The notes under the pieces were generated by a model, which was not told the DNA's origin, searched no databases, and saw only the letters and a program-made list of their open reading frames with translations. From Flagellimonas okinawensis (GTDB lineage: Bacteria > Bacteroidota > Bacteroidia > Flavobacteriales > Flavobacteriaceae), in the NCBI RefSeq assembly GCF_029194005.1, contig NZ_JARFVA010000001.1, forward strand, positions 806,001 through 870,000: a stretch of DNA of 64,000 bases. Direction: 5' to 3'. Shown here one piece after another: positions 1 to 8,167 of the stretch (position 1 is its first letter; each line of letters starts with the position of its first letter). Made by a program: the position numbers and the translations under genes.

Positions 1-19
1 TAACAAAGAAACTTTTTAT

Positions 20-1756
20 ATGGACGGTATTCAATGGATCATTTTTATCCTGATTATTCAAGTCATCCATTTCTTGGGAACTTGGAAGCTCTACGTTAAG
101 GCAGGCAGAAAAGCATGGGAAGCCGCCATACCTGTGTACAACGGTATAGTTTTGATGAAAATAATTAATAGACCATGGTGGTGGGTGCTATTGTTATTTA
201 TTCCTATCATCAATTTATTGATGTTCCCGGTTGTTTGGGTGGAAACCATTCGAAGTTTTGGAAAAAATTCACTTGTAGACACTTGGTTGGTAATATTGAC
301 CCTTGGATTTTATATTTATTATATCAATTATGCCGAGGATGTTCAATACATCGAAGATCGTAGTTTAAAACCAAAAACTGGATTGGGCGAATGGGTAAGT
401 TCCATTGTGTTTGCCATTGTTGCCGCAACATTTGTCCACACCTATTTTATTCAACCCTACGTAATTCCAACAGGATCCTTGGAGCGAACACTACGAGTTG
501 GCGATTTTTTGTTCGTAAGCAAATTCCATTATGGCGCACGGGTACCCATGACAACCTTGGCCGCCCCAATGGTTCACGATACCCTACCTGTATTAAAAAC
601 AAGATCATATTTGGCCGATGTAAATCCGGATACGTATAAAACCTCTTGGATCAACAAACTGCAACTGCCCTACATGCGCTTGCCCGGCTTTGAAAAAGTG
701 GAAAAAAACGACATTGTCGTATTCAGTTTACCAGCGGATACTTTGTATCAGTTTTTTAAAGCTCAGAAAGCGGTCATAAAACCCATTGATAAAAAATCCA
801 ACTATGTAAAACGGTGCGTAGGAACCCCTGGCGATTCCTTGGCAGTAATTGATGGATTCGTTTATATCAATGGCGAACAATTGACATTGTCCGATCGGGC
901 AAAACCGATGTATGAATATAACATATATGCCGAAAAAGGAGTTTCCACTCGACTTCTTTTAAGCTTGGGAATAGATGAGTTCAGCAGAACGTATATCTCC
1001 AACACGCCATTGTCCGCCTCTCAAATTCAAATATTGAGAAGTATGGGATATGGTGTGTTTACCCAAAGTGGCACCAATGTGATCATGACGGACAGCAAAG
1101 GTATTCAACCAGAAACCATTAGAGCCGTTAGACTTTCGCTTAAAGAGATTACCGGAAGGGAGCGAAATGCCAATATGACCAATGAAATGGTGGATCAACT
1201 TAGGAAAAATGAAGCCATTGATTCTGTTGTCAAAATTATTGAACCCAAAGGTGAGTACGGAGGAGCTTTTCCCCAAAAACCAAATCTGTACCCTTGGAAC
1301 AACGATAACTTTGGACCGATTTATATTCCCAAGAAAGGAACTACCGTTGAAATCAATTCCAAGACCATCCCATTGTATAAAAAGATTATTCGGGATTATG
1401 AGTACAACGATGTAAAAGTTACCGGTAACAAAGTATTGATCAATGGTGAAGAAGCAGATTCGTACACCTTTAAACAAGACTATTACTGGATGATGGGCGA
1501 TAACCGCGACCATTCCGAAGATAGTAGGACTTGGGGCTATGTACCTGCAGACCATATTGTAGGTAAACCGGTTTTCCTTTGGATGAGCTTTGACAACTTT
1601 AGACAAGGAATTTCCAATTGGAGGATTCGTTGGGATCGTGTATTCACCACAGTAGGGGGTAGCGGAGAATCTGTATCGTATTTCTGGTATTTTATCGCAC
1701 TATTGGCTGCATGGTTTATTTTTGATTTCTTCCGTAAGAAAAAGAAAAAAGCATAG
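20..1756 (+). CDS. lepB: Signal peptidase I, large Bacteroidota form
   Basis: Membrane serine protease that removes signal peptides from exported proteins. The 578-residue protein has hydrophobic segments at about 4-20, 52-72 and 88-104, then a membrane anchor (about 125-145) before the catalytic domain. The nucleophile is Ser153 in PTGSLERTL and the general base Lys264 in YVKRCVGTPGD; box E is seen as MGDNRDHSEDSRTWGYV near residue 492. A last hydrophobic segment precedes a lysine-rich tail. It is much longer than the E. coli enzyme (about 324 residues) because of the N-terminal membrane domain and a large insert between the catalytic lysine and box E. The usual SxM box is SxL here. The window opens with TAA, which may be the stop codon of an upstream gene. 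Confidence 0.95.
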   Translation: MDGIQWIIFILIIQVIHFLGTWKLYVKAGRKAWEAAIPVYNGIVLMKIINRPWWWVLLLFIPIINLLMFPVVWVETIRSFGKNSLVDTWLVILTLGFYIYYINYAEDVQYIEDRSLKPKTGLGEWVSSIVFAIVAATFVHTYFIQPYVIPTGSLERTLRVGDFLFVSKFHYGARVPMTTLAAPMVHDTLPVLKTRSYLADVNPDTYKTSWINKLQLPYMRLPGFEKVEKNDIVVFSLPADTLYQFFKAQKAVIKPIDKKSNYVKRCVGTPGDSLAVIDGFVYINGEQLTLSDRAKPMYEYNIYAEKGVSTRLLLSLGIDEFSRTYISNTPLSASQIQILRSMGYGVFTQSGTNVIMTDSKGIQPETIRAVRLSLKEITGRERNANMTNEMVDQLRKNEAIDSVVKIIEPKGEYGGAFPQKPNLYPWNNDNFGPIYIPKKGTTVEINSKTIPLYKKIIRDYEYNDVKVTGNKVLINGEEADSYTFKQDYYWMMGDNRDHSEDSRTWGYVPADHIVGKPVFLWMSFDNFRQGISNWRIRWDRVFTTVGGSGESVSYFWYFIALLAAWFIFDFFRKKKKKA

Positions 1757-1769
1757 TCAACCTTAATCA

Positions 1770-2411
1770 TTGATTTCTTTGAAAATTCTTGTCCATCCAG
1801 CATATTTTCCAAGTATAGCAACGTATGCAGCTATAGTCCAGCATGATGTAATATGGGAAGCACACGACAATTTTCAGAAGCAGACCTATCGCAACCGTTG
1901 TTATATTTCAACTGACAAAGGCAAGCACATGCTCAATATTCCCATAAAACATGTGGGAGGTAAAGAAGGCCGTCAAAAATATTTCGATGTATCCACGGAA
2001 AACAGTTATAATTGGAAAAAGGAACATTGGCGAACATTGGAAACAGCCTACAGGACTTCTCCGTTTTTTGAGTTTTACGAAGATGAAATACGGCCGCTTT
2101 ACGAGGGCTCGGATGACAACCTATTCGAGTTCAACTTAAAAACGGTGCAAGCCATTGCTGAATGCATTGGTATTCAACTTGCTGAGGAAACCACACCCAC
2201 TTACCAAACCGAACCAACAAATTATACTGATGCCCGTTTTCTGGTAGAAGCCAAAAAAGAGAAGGATTGGGGTATTATGCCTTATACACAGGTTTTTGAG
2301 GAACGACATGGATTTATCCCCAACTTGAGCATCTTGGACCTGCTTTTTAACGAAGGGACGAACACGCTCAACTATTTGAAGAACTTACCTTTAGATTTAA
2401 AAAATGTATAG
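1770..2411 (+). CDS. WbqC-like family protein
   Basis: A 213-residue protein with the pattern of the WbqC-like family, which is found in polysaccharide and amino-sugar gene clusters and has no settled biochemical role. The family opening (HPAYFPSIATYAAIVQHDVIWEAH) is seen as HPAYFPSIATYAAI at residues 9-22, followed by a conserved QTYRNRCYI stretch. No signal peptide or membrane segment is visible. The start is a TTG 13 bases after lepB; a second in-frame TTG at 1779 is possible. The gene overlaps the next one by 8 bases, so lepB, this gene and the DUF6122 gene are probably one transcript. Confidence 0.85.
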   Translation: MISLKILVHPAYFPSIATYAAIVQHDVIWEAHDNFQKQTYRNRCYISTDKGKHMLNIPIKHVGGKEGRQKYFDVSTENSYNWKKEHWRTLETAYRTSPFFEFYEDEIRPLYEGSDDNLFEFNLKTVQAIAECIGIQLAEETTPTYQTEPTNYTDARFLVEAKKEKDWGIMPYTQVFEERHGFIPNLSILDLLFNEGTNTLNYLKNLPLDLKNV

Positions 2412-2712
2412 GCATCTGATTCATTATGGAATACATTTTTTGGTTCCAGTGATCATTGCTTTTTGTTTTTTTAAAAAGGATGGAGTAAAGGTTGCGCTAA
2501 TATTATTGGCGGGAATCGTAATTGATATCGACCATCTTTGGGCAACTCCGCTATATGATCCAAATCGGTGCAGTGTTGGTTTTCATGCGTTACACAGCTA
2601 CTTGGCCATATTGGTATATGCGATTTTGCCATTTTTCAAGACTACTCGAATTGTTGGTCTCGCCTTGATCTTGCACATTTTTGCAGATACCATGGACTGT
2701 TTACTCATGTGA
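2404..2712 (+). CDS. DUF6122 small membrane protein
   Basis: A 102-residue hydrophobic protein with about three to four membrane helices. Histidines and acidic residues recur at helix ends (DIDHLW, HALHSY, HIFADTMD). This resembles the short flavobacterial DUF6122 family, itself reminiscent of the YdjM/LexA-binding membrane hydrolase-like family with conserved His/Asp pairs. Function unknown. It overlaps the WbqC-like gene by 8 bases and its 3' end overlaps the opposing gene by 12 bases. Confidence 0.8.
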   Translation: MYRHLIHYGIHFLVPVIIAFCFFKKDGVKVALILLAGIVIDIDHLWATPLYDPNRCSVGFHALHSYLAILVYAILPFFKTTRIVGLALILHIFADTMDCLLM

Positions 2713-3747
2713 ATTTAATCTCAAAGTAGCCATAACAGGGTAATGATCGGAAAGCCGCTCATCAAAATTTTGGTGGGACAATACCTCGAAGTCTTGGTCT
2801 GCCAAAATATAGTCTATCCTCAACGGGATTTTCCATAGATCATATGTTCGGCCAAAACCACTACCCTCTTCCAAGAATGTATCCTGTAAATCCCCTTTTA
2901 CAATCTTATATACATTGGAAAACTGTGTATTGTTGAAATCTCCACAAACCAAATTGGTGTGCGGACTTTTTTTAATATGTTCCCTAAAAAATTCAGCCTG
3001 CTCCAATTGTTTGGAAAATGTACTGACCAATCGTTTGTATGTTCTTTCCGATTTTTCACCATCTGAAAAATTATCGGTACTTGGTATTATGCTAAAAGAC
3101 TGTAAATGTGTGTTGTAAATCCTAACAGTATCCTGATTATACACAATATCAGCATAAATAATATTATTGATGGTCCCTGGTAAATCCAATGATCCATTTC
3201 CAACAATGGGATATTTAGAGAAAATAGCCTGTATGGTCCTAGGAACAGAATAAGGCGTTTCACTCCGATAGGGATATTGTGCCAACTGTTTGTATCTTAT
3301 CCGATTATGTTCCTGAATACAGATGATATCCGGGTCCTTTTCCTTTATAAACTCAATAATACTATCACCCACACCTGGTTTTTTAATCCAACCATTTTTA
3401 TTAAAACCCCAAGCATTAAAAGACATTATTTTTAAGTCTGAAGATTGTGTTTCTTTGGATTCTGCGCCGTTAACTCCATAAAAGGACCCAAACATGGCAT
3501 AACCAACCAAAATAGCAAACAGGGATAATAAGAAGTGTTTTCTCAATCGAAGAATCCAATAAATGAGAAATAACACATTGAATGCAAAAAGAAAAGGAAC
3601 AAATAAACTCAATACGGCAAATCCAGAGACAAAAGAAAACGGCAAAAACGATATAACACCGGAAAACAAAAGCAGAAAAGCCACCAATATATTGATTGCG
3701 AAAACCGCTTTACCCCATATCGAAATTGATTTTTTCACCTTTATCAA
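2701..3747 (-). CDS. Endonuclease/exonuclease/phosphatase (EEP) family protein, membrane-anchored
   Basis: A 348-residue protein with three N-terminal membrane helices (about 12-90) followed by a DNase I-like fold domain. All EEP signatures are visible: MSFNAWG, IQEHNR, NTHLQS, GDFNNT, RIDYIL and the terminal LSDHYPV. These supply the metal ligands and the catalytic His/Asp of metal-dependent phosphodiesterases. The substrate cannot be read from sequence; members act on nucleic acids, phosphoinositides or sphingomyelin. The catalytic domain is probably outside the cytoplasm. It overlaps the upstream rhomboid gene by 4 bases and is the last gene of the mutL-rhomboid run. Confidence 0.9.
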   Translation of the reverse strand: MIKVKKSISIWGKAVFAINILVAFLLLFSGVISFLPFSFVSGFAVLSLFVPFLFAFNVLFLIYWILRLRKHFLLSLFAILVGYAMFGSFYGVNGAESKETQSSDLKIMSFNAWGFNKNGWIKKPGVGDSIIEFIKEKDPDIICIQEHNRIRYKQLAQYPYRSETPYSVPRTIQAIFSKYPIVGNGSLDLPGTINNIIYADIVYNQDTVRIYNTHLQSFSIIPSTDNFSDGEKSERTYKRLVSTFSKQLEQAEFFREHIKKSPHTNLVCGDFNNTQFSNVYKIVKGDLQDTFLEEGSGFGRTYDLWKIPLRIDYILADQDFEVLSHQNFDERLSDHYPVMATLRLNSHE

Positions 3748-4607
3748 TCCTCCTTTCCAGCCTTAAACAAAAAGTCCTTTTCTTCTTTAGACAAGCTTTC
3801 ATATCCCGACTTACTTATTTTATCCAAAATAGTATCGATCTTACGTTGCTTGGCCTGTTTATCGTAACCTTCCTTAATGTTAGTGGATGCCTTTTTTTTG
3901 TAAACCGTTTTTAATGGCGCCTTTTTTTCCTTGGGCTTAAAAAGTGCTATTATGGCGTTTCTAAACTTGGTGAAACCAGCCCCGATATCATTCCCTTTAA
4001 ACAACTGTCGCGCATAAACATATCCCAATAATGCACCGCCCAAATGGGCCATTCCCCCGCCAATGTTCTCCCCCATTCCTATTAGCACCAAATCCTTGAC
4101 TACCAGGGCGGCGCCTATGTACCAAAGCTTGATATTAAAAAAGATAACCCTGACCTCTTGGTTCGGGAGATAGGCGCAAACAAAAATCAGTACCGCATTG
4201 ACACCTGCAGATGCTCCGATAAGGGCGGCATTGGAGTTGACCAAAGTCGGGAATACATTATAACTAAGTAGAAACACCAGTCCACCCAACATCAAACCCA
4301 AAAAATAGACATTGATGAAGCGTTGGGAATCAAAAAGGTTCAAGAAGATTCTACTGGCAAAATAGAGAACGAGCATATTCCAAAAAATATGTCCAAATCC
4401 TGAGTGAAAGAAAGAATACGTTATCAGCGACCAAGGTTGTGATAAAAACTCGAAAAAATCCTTTGGCAAATGGAACCAATGGGCGAACGATTGCCCGAAC
4501 AAGGCCCTAGAAAGTCCGTCCACCAAAAATATAAGTACATTGACGACAATCAGCTTTTCCGCAATGCTAAGTCTTGCAAATTGATATCGTAGTCCGCCAC
4601 TCATCAT
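3744..4607 (-). CDS. Rhomboid family intramembrane serine protease with cytosolic tail
   Basis: A 287-residue polytopic protein of the rhomboid family, which cleaves peptide bonds within membrane segments. The catalytic serine lies in LIGASAGV and the histidine in GGGMAHLGGALLG; the oxyanion-region HSGFGHIFWN is also present. After the membrane domain (to about residue 205) comes a basic cytosolic tail ending in a conserved helix, ILDKISKSGYESLSKEEKDF, a flavobacterial add-on (the DUF6576 type). It follows the other rhomboid gene by only 3 bases, so the pair looks like a tandem duplication within one operon. Confidence 0.92.
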   Translation of the reverse strand: MMSGGLRYQFARLSIAEKLIVVNVLIFLVDGLSRALFGQSFAHWFHLPKDFFEFLSQPWSLITYSFFHSGFGHIFWNMLVLYFASRIFLNLFDSQRFINVYFLGLMLGGLVFLLSYNVFPTLVNSNAALIGASAGVNAVLIFVCAYLPNQEVRVIFFNIKLWYIGAALVVKDLVLIGMGENIGGGMAHLGGALLGYVYARQLFKGNDIGAGFTKFRNAIIALFKPKEKKAPLKTVYKKKASTNIKEGYDKQAKQRKIDTILDKISKSGYESLSKEEKDFLFKAGKED

Positions 4608-4610
4608 ATA

Positions 4611-5366
4611 TTAATCCCATCGATTATTGTTGAACTGGTTCCTTTTCCAGTACCACATAATTATAAATCCTGTAATTGCCCCACCAACGTGAGCCATGTA
4701 AGCCGTATTACTAGGGCTAAAAAACGATTGGCCCGTAATTGCCGAAATAACATCCAATAGTATGATTCCTGGTATAAAATATTTAGCCTTTATTGGAATC
4801 GGCAAAAATATCAACATTAATTTCGCTTCTGGGTTCATCATGCCGAAAGCCGCCAAAACACCCATTATACAACCCGATGCACCGACCATACTAGCATAAT
4901 AAATTTGAGCGTATTCGGGCATAACCGCTCTCACGGTAGATACCTGAACTTCACTCAATCCATCTATCAACCGATTAGAAGACATCATGTCCAATATTTG
5001 TTGATTTGAAAGTCCAGTACTTAGCATTTCCGCTTGGGCCGGTAAAAAATTGAAATAATAATACCCCAATTGGAACAGCACTGCTCCTAGACCTGCTGAA
5101 AAATAAACAAATAGAAAACGATTTTTGCCCAAAACTCGTTCAACGGGGGTTCCGAACATCCAAAGTGCAAACATATTAAATGCAATGTGCATAAAACCGC
5201 CATGCATGAACATATGGGTAATTATTTGCCAGGTTTTAAAGTTCTCACTTTCCGGAAACCAAAGTGCCAACCATTGGTACAGTTGCTCTCCATAAATTTG
5301 AGTGGCAAAAAACAAGATCACGTTAATGATCAATAAATGCTTTACTGCCTCGGTCATTCTACCCAT
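4611..5366 (-). CDS. Rhomboid family intramembrane serine protease
   Basis: A 251-residue rhomboid protease with about six membrane segments. The motif MFMHGGFMHIAFNM, the serine motif VGASGCIMGVL and the histidine motif AHVGGAITGF are all intact. A loop of about 45 residues between the HxxxN region and the serine motif is longer than in the neighbouring rhomboid. It begins one base upstream of where mutL ends and lies 3 bases before the second rhomboid gene, so co-transcription with mutL is expected. Substrates are unknown. Confidence 0.93.
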   Translation of the reverse strand: MGRMTEAVKHLLIINVILFFATQIYGEQLYQWLALWFPESENFKTWQIITHMFMHGGFMHIAFNMFALWMFGTPVERVLGKNRFLFVYFSAGLGAVLFQLGYYYFNFLPAQAEMLSTGLSNQQILDMMSSNRLIDGLSEVQVSTVRAVMPEYAQIYYASMVGASGCIMGVLAAFGMMNPEAKLMLIFLPIPIKAKYFIPGIILLDVISAITGQSFFSPSNTAYMAHVGGAITGFIIMWYWKRNQFNNNRWD

Positions 5367-7220
5367 CTAATTGAATTTTTTATCGATATCTCCCTCGGAG
5401 ATAATGGTGTACGTTATTTTTTGAAAAGGACTCAAGTCAGGTTCCTTACATGCAAATAGGTTGTTGACCAGCATTAATTGCGACTCGGCATCAAGAACAT
5501 CACCGGTACGCACCGCAAGATTTCTACTTAGTGCCTTTGCCAACATTTCGGCCTGCGAAATGGAACCATCGCCATAGCCCTCCATATAATCCGCAATCAA
5601 GCGATCCAATACCGTGCCGATCCCACTTTCTGGGACCATCATGGGTACTCCTGTCACTTTTACAGTTTCGTGTTCCAAACTCTCAAATATAAAACCAATG
5701 TTTGTCAGACTTTCATGGATTTCCTGTAACACAGTCAACTCTTGCTTATTAAAGTTCAATTCCAATGGAAAAAGCAACTGTTGGCTCACGCCTTCTTTAA
5801 CGGTGATCTCTCCCAAAAACTTTTCAAAAAGAATCCGTTCATGGGCTCTATTTTGATGGATGACAAGCATTCCGGATTTTACGGTACTCACTACATACTT
5901 ACGTCTCAACTGAAATGTGCTCGCTAAATGCTCCTCTATCCCTTCACCGGAATATAAGGTACCCTGCTCCTCACTTTCAGATTCGATTACCACACTACTG
6001 AACTCTTGGTGCTCGTTCTGGCTCCCAAGTCCCTCGTACAGGTCTTCCCATCCTTTAGAACTTTGCTTACGGAAATTACTGCCCGATCCGCCCTTTCTTG
6101 CCGTTGTTGCCTCTTCAAACGGATTAAAACTGGCGTCTACGGTAACTTTTGGGATTACAGCACCTTTCTCTTTATAAGCATAGGGTGTGTCCAAATTGGG
6201 ATCATGATCAAAATCCAACACTGGGGCCACATTGAATTGTCCCAAGCTATGTTTTATGGTAGAACGTAAAATTGCATAAAGGGTATTCTCATCATCAAAC
6301 TTGACCTCGGTTTTGGTCGGATGAATATTGATATCTATGGAAGCAGGATCTACATCCAGGAACAAAAAATAACCTGGATAGGTTTCGGACTTGATCAAAC
6401 CTTCAAAAGCAGCGACCACAGCATGATGCAAATATGGACTTTTAATATATCGGTTATTGGCAAAAAAGAACTGTTCACCCCTACTCTTTTTGGCATATTC
6501 TGGCTTACAGATAAATCCTGATACCTTAACCACGTCGGTCTCTTCCGTTACCGGCACCAAACGATGTTCCATCTTACTGCCAAAAATATGCACGATCCTC
6601 TGCCGGTGCTTTGCACTGGGTAGATTGAATATTTCCGATCCGTTGTTATAAAAATGAAATTCAACATTCGGGTGCACCATGGCCACGCGATGAAACTCAT
6701 CGGTGATATGGCGAAGTTCCACTTGATTGGACTTTAAAAAATTACGCCTAGCGGGAATATTGAAAAAAAGATTTTTTACTGATATGGAAGTCCCCTTTGG
6801 TGTGGCCACCACTTCTTGGGAAACTATTTTGCTCCCTTCAATCTTAAGATGTGTCCCTACTTCGCTCGCAGCAGTTCGTGTTTGCATATCCACATGGGCA
6901 ATAGCGGCTATTGAGGCTAGAGCTTCACCACGAAAACCTTTGGTTTCCAAATTGAACAAATCTTGGGCCGAGGATATTTTGGAGGTAGCATGACGCTCGA
7001 AAGACAAACGGGCATCCGTTTCGCTCATACCACTACCATCGTCCACTACTTGAATAAGCGTTTTACCGCCGTCCTTTATAATCAATTTAATGGAAGAAGC
7101 ACCGGCATCTATGGCATTTTCCATTAGTTCCTTTACTACAGAAGCTGGCCGTTGCACCACTTCCCCTGCTGCTATCTGATTAGCGACATGGTCCGGTAAA
7201 AGTTTAATGATGTCCGCCAT
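5367..7220 (-). CDS. mutL: DNA mismatch repair protein MutL
   Basis: A 617-residue GHKL ATPase that couples mismatch recognition by MutS to downstream repair. The ATP site is clear: ELMENAIDAGA, VDDGSGM and ETKGFRGEALASI in the first 105 residues, then the transducer domain with HPTKTEVKF. A low-complexity linker (about 350-430) joins the C-terminal dimerisation domain. There the region equivalent to the metal-binding endonuclease motif DQHAxxExxxxE reads HQNRAHERILFE, and no CPHGRP-like motif follows, so nuclease activity looks absent. The ATG overlaps the stop of the upstream small gene by one base. Confidence 0.96.
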   Translation of the reverse strand: MADIIKLLPDHVANQIAAGEVVQRPASVVKELMENAIDAGASSIKLIIKDGGKTLIQVVDDGSGMSETDARLSFERHATSKISSAQDLFNLETKGFRGEALASIAAIAHVDMQTRTAASEVGTHLKIEGSKIVSQEVVATPKGTSISVKNLFFNIPARRNFLKSNQVELRHITDEFHRVAMVHPNVEFHFYNNGSEIFNLPSAKHRQRIVHIFGSKMEHRLVPVTEETDVVKVSGFICKPEYAKKSRGEQFFFANNRYIKSPYLHHAVVAAFEGLIKSETYPGYFLFLDVDPASIDINIHPTKTEVKFDDENTLYAILRSTIKHSLGQFNVAPVLDFDHDPNLDTPYAYKEKGAVIPKVTVDASFNPFEEATTARKGGSGSNFRKQSSKGWEDLYEGLGSQNEHQEFSSVVIESESEEQGTLYSGEGIEEHLASTFQLRRKYVVSTVKSGMLVIHQNRAHERILFEKFLGEITVKEGVSQQLLFPLELNFNKQELTVLQEIHESLTNIGFIFESLEHETVKVTGVPMMVPESGIGTVLDRLIADYMEGYGDGSISQAEMLAKALSRNLAVRTGDVLDAESQLMLVNNLFACKEPDLSPFQKITYTIISEGDIDKKFN

Positions 7221-7504
7221 TATGGATTCAGGAATATTGATAGATCAAAATCGATGATAAAAAGGAACACCAACACCAATACTGCCACTATGATCCAGAA
7301 CCGAAGTTTTAAATTTTTATCCCCTTCGGTCTGTAGATCGTCCATTGCAGAGGTGAACTTATTTTTGAGACCCCTGGTAGACTGTGCCGTTGTTCTAAAT
7401 TTATCTAATTTATGCTCAATTTTATAAGGATTCCCCTCACCCTTATAATATCTGGGAGAGTAATCGAAGCTCTTATTTTTCCTAAGTTTTAAGGGGTTTC
7501 GCAT
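7220..7504 (-). CDS. Small single-pass membrane protein upstream of mutL
   Basis: A 94-residue protein: basic soluble part first, including SFDYSPRYYKGEGNPYKI, then one membrane helix near the C-terminus (about 68-88). Homologues in flavobacteria are, as I recall, sometimes labelled riboflavin synthase subunit beta; nothing in this sequence supports an enzyme, and the label probably spread from the neighbouring ribH. It is translationally coupled to mutL (one-base overlap). A TACCTTTG box upstream (7527-7534, minus strand) suggests that it starts the mutL transcript. Confidence 0.8.
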   Translation of the reverse strand: MRNPLKLRKNKSFDYSPRYYKGEGNPYKIEHKLDKFRTTAQSTRGLKNKFTSAMDDLQTEGDKNLKLRFWIIVAVLVLVFLFIIDFDLSIFLNP

Positions 7505-7526
7505 GATATCCTTGTAGCTATTACCT

Positions 7527-7534
7527 CAAAGGTA
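7527..7534 (-). promoter_or_regulatory. -7 promoter box for the mutL operon
   Basis: Read on the minus strand this is TACCTTTG, an exact match to the Bacteroidota TAnnTTTG box, 22 bases before the start of the small membrane protein gene. No TTG lies at the ideal distance upstream, so the -33 half is weak or absent. Confidence 0.45.
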
Positions 7535-7544
7535 CTCAAATTAG

Positions 7545-7572
7545 GAAAAAAGGTTTGGGGGATAGTCCCAAA
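7545..7572 (-). terminator. Likely Rho-independent terminator after ribH
   Basis: On the minus strand, TTTGGG (7572-7567), a 7-base loop and CCCAAA (7559-7554) form a short hairpin followed after two bases by six T residues. It lies between ribH and the mutL operon and would separate the two transcripts. The stem is short, so strength is uncertain. Confidence 0.45.
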
Positions 7573-7601
7573 AAATGTTAACAACCCATATATGGATGAT
7601 T

Positions 7602-7625
7602 GGATTGTTGGATTGTTGTATTGTA
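7602..7625. repeat. Short tandem repeat, GGATTGTT-like
   Basis: Two perfect copies of GGATTGTT (7602-7609 and 7610-7617) and a third degenerate copy (GTATTGTA, to 7625) lie in the ribH-mutL gap. Low-complexity runs of this flavour occur between genes in Bacteroidota; no function is implied. Confidence 0.6.
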
Positions 7626-7681
7626 AGAGTAACTCAATTTGAACTTGCGCTAAAGATTGAGCTTTATTTCGTTACGTAGGC

Positions 7682-8164
7682 TTACTTGCCCAACATAGCC
7701 ATTTGTATGGCAACGATGGCAGCCTCGGTTCCTTTGTTTCCATGCTTGCCACCACTTCTTGCCCTGGATTGTTCGATATTATCGTCGGTAAGCACACAGA
7801 AAATCACGGGAACATCATAATTAACGTTTAAATCCTTGATGCCTTGGGCCGTTGCACTGCAAACAAAATCAAAATGACTGGTTTCTCCACGAATAACACT
7901 GCCAATAGCAACTATGGCATCAACTTCTTCCGTTTGAATCATTTTTTTACAACCAAAAGTCAGTTCAAAACTGCCCGGAACGTTCCATCGTATCACATTT
8001 TCTGGAAGGGCCCCGCAATCCAAAAGAGCTTCTTCCGCACCCTTGTAAAGGGCCTCTGTAATTTCATCGTTCCATTCAGAAACAACAATCCCAAACCGAA
8101 GATCCTTCGCGTTTGGGACTGTATTTTTATCGTAAACGGATAAGTTTTTATTCTCTGTGGCCAT
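7682..8164 (-). CDS. ribH: 6,7-dimethyl-8-ribityllumazine synthase
   Basis: Penultimate enzyme of riboflavin synthesis: it condenses the ribityl pyrimidinedione with 3,4-dihydroxy-2-butanone 4-phosphate. The 160-residue length is normal. The core motifs are present: SEWNDEIT near the substrate site, VPGSFELTF, and GSVIRGETSHFDFVC, whose histidine is the catalytic one. It normally forms 60-subunit or pentameric shells in the cytoplasm. It sits 3 bases after a TPR protein gene and is probably expressed with it. No FMN riboswitch was seen upstream. Confidence 0.96.
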   Translation of the reverse strand: MATENKNLSVYDKNTVPNAKDLRFGIVVSEWNDEITEALYKGAEEALLDCGALPENVIRWNVPGSFELTFGCKKMIQTEEVDAIVAIGSVIRGETSHFDFVCSATAQGIKDLNVNYDVPVIFCVLTDDNIEQSRARSGGKHGNKGTEAAIVAIQMAMLGK

Positions 8165-8167
8165 ATT

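Noticed and set aside
959-1606. 215-codon open frame on the minus strand across lepB
   Set aside because: It lies wholly opposite lepB, shows no family pattern and is only the mirror of a conserved coding region.
8165-8167. FMN riboswitch ahead of ribH
   Set aside because: ribH follows the TPR gene after only three bases, and no FMN-element sequence was seen ahead of that gene.
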